A stretch of DNA of 64,000 nt from Rhabdaerophilum calidifontis (lineage in GTDB: Bacteria > Pseudomonadota > Alphaproteobacteria > Rhizobiales > Beijerinckiaceae): NCBI RefSeq assembly GCF_008641065.1, contig NZ_VTRS01000001.1, forward strand, positions 434,001-498,000. Reading direction: 5' to 3'. The notes beneath the pieces were generated by a model. It was given only the letters and a program-made list of their open reading frames with translations. It made no database searches and was not told the DNA's origin. The first letter of the stretch is position 1; every line of letters begins with the position of its first letter. The translations under genes were made by a program, and so were the position numbers. Positions 63,308-64,000 of this stretch are shown here, in pieces.

Positions 63308-64000
63308 TCAGCGCTTCACGCGCTCCATAGCCGCCGCGACGATCGCCTCGGCGGTAATTCCGAAATGTTGGTAAACCTTGGCGGCCGGGCCCGAGGCACC
63401 GAAGCCGCTCATGCCGATGAAAATCCCGTCGGTGCCGATGATCGCGTCCCAGCCCATGCGGATCGCGGCTTCGCAGGCGATCTTCACCTTCGCGCGGCCG
63501 ATGACCTTCTTCCGGTAGGCCTCGGGCTGGGCAAGGAAGCGGTCGAGGCAGGGGACGGAGACGACACGGGCGAGGATGCCGAGCCGCAGCAGCTCGGCGC
63601 GTGCCCGAACCGCGAGGCTCACCTCCGAGCCGGAAGCGAAGATCGAGACCTCCGCCCGGCCATCGGCGCCCAGCAATTCGTAGGCTCCGAGCGCGGAGAG
63701 GTTGCGCGGCCCCGCATCCTTGCGCAATTGCGGCAGGTTCTGGCGCGTTAGCGCGAGAACCGACGGGCCGGACTTGTTCTGGAGCGCGCAATCCCAGGCC
63801 TCGGCGGTTTCGGTCAGGTCGCAGGGGCGGAACACGTCGCAATTGGGAATGGCGCGCAGGGCGGCCAGATGCTCCACCGGCTGATGCGTCGGGCCATCCT
63901 CGCCGACGCCGATCGAATCATGCGTCATGACGTAGATGACGCGCTGGTTCATCAGCGCCGAGAGGCGGATTGCGGGCCGGCAATAATCCGAGAAGACGAG
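63308..64000 (-). CDS. tkt: transketolase, C-terminal part (cut by window edge)
   Basis: The frame is open to base 64000, so the N-terminal part is missing. The visible region starts [45 protein letters not shown], the pyrimidine-binding domain with its conserved histidine and aspartate, and ends with the C-terminal domain ([43 protein letters not shown]). It transfers two-carbon ketol groups in the pentose phosphate or Calvin pathways. It is the first gene in the window of the tkt-gap-pgk-fba operon. Confidence 0.96.
   Translation of the reverse strand, partial: LVFSDYCRPAIRLSALMNQRVIYVMTHDSIGVGEDGPTHQPVEHLAALRAIPNCDVFRPCDLTETAEAWDCALQNKSGPSVLALTRQNLPQLRKDAGPRNLSALGAYELLGADGRAEVSIFASGSEVSLAVRARAELLRLGILARVVSVPCLDRFLAQPEAYRKKVIGRAKVKIACEAAIRMGWDAIIGTDGIFIGMSGFGASGPAAKVYQHFGITAEAIVAAAMERVKR

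Overview
The window is about two-thirds GC by eye, densely packed, and reads as chromosomal core DNA of an alphaproteobacterium, most likely of the Hyphomicrobiales (rhizobial) branch. Lineage markers are the CtrA inhibitor SciP (DUF1153), a DUF1465/RcdA-type protein, DUF1013, DUF1192 and DUF4164 proteins, a CIRCE-controlled groESL operon, the zapA/6S RNA/ymdB/yebC/ruvCAB neighbourhood and the ybgC-tolQRAB-pal-cpoB-tilS-ftsH-glmM block. I see no prophage, insertion sequence, CRISPR array or rRNA gene.

Layout. 1-8 kb: the end of pdxA, then sciP, flgD and fliK on the minus strand, mnmA and a PmtA-like methyltransferase on the plus strand, an elongator tRNA-Met, and a small Tad-pilus set (two TadE-like proteins and a CpaC-N-like protein on minus, a Flp pilin on plus across an AT-rich 0.55 kb gap). 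8-20 kb: malate synthase, a DUF2076 protein, an L,D-transpeptidase, a CheZ-like protein, a flippase, two small transporters, groESL, DoxX and a lysine-methyltransferase-like protein. 19-28 kb: an RND efflux pair, patatin plus 3-hydroxybutyrate dehydrogenase, zur-ispG and an outer-membrane beta-barrel protein. 28-40 kb: glmM, ftsH, tilS and the tol-pal operon, with queC and a queuosine-precursor-type transporter inserted between tolB and pal. 40-48 kb: an orphan PhnD-like binding protein, a ferric-reductase-like membrane protein, a ruvC-x-ruvA-GNAT-ruvB chain coupled by overlapping start/stop codons, yebC, ymdB, 6S RNA, zapA and DUF4164. 48-56 kb: prpE, a PIN-domain protein, DUF1013, DUF1192, rcdA, rpmE and an ABC exporter. 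55-64 kb: an ExbB/MotA-like plus MotB/OmpA-like pair, suhB, a ThiE-like protein and the carbon operon tkt-gap-(two small proteins)-pgk-fba.

How the genes work together. Envelope integrity (Tol-Pal, L,D-transpeptidase, GlmM, FtsH) and central carbon metabolism (glycolysis/gluconeogenesis, glyoxylate, hydroxybutyrate, propionate) dominate. A second theme is cell-cycle control: sciP and rcdA both belong to the CtrA circuit, and CtrA-like boxes (TTAA-N7-TTAA) are visible upstream of sciP, the Flp pilin, the outer-membrane protein and rcdA. The rcdA leader also carries a perfect intrinsic terminator after about 90 nt, which suggests either an undescribed small RNA or an attenuated leader. The other most interesting items are the ZorAB-like motor pair without defence partners, the queuosine genes inside tol-pal, the two extra genes inside the ruv chain, the missing 5-formyl-THF cyclo-ligase beside 6S RNA, and the orphan PIN gene with a palindromic operator-like site. 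All functions are inferred from the sequence; no searches were run.
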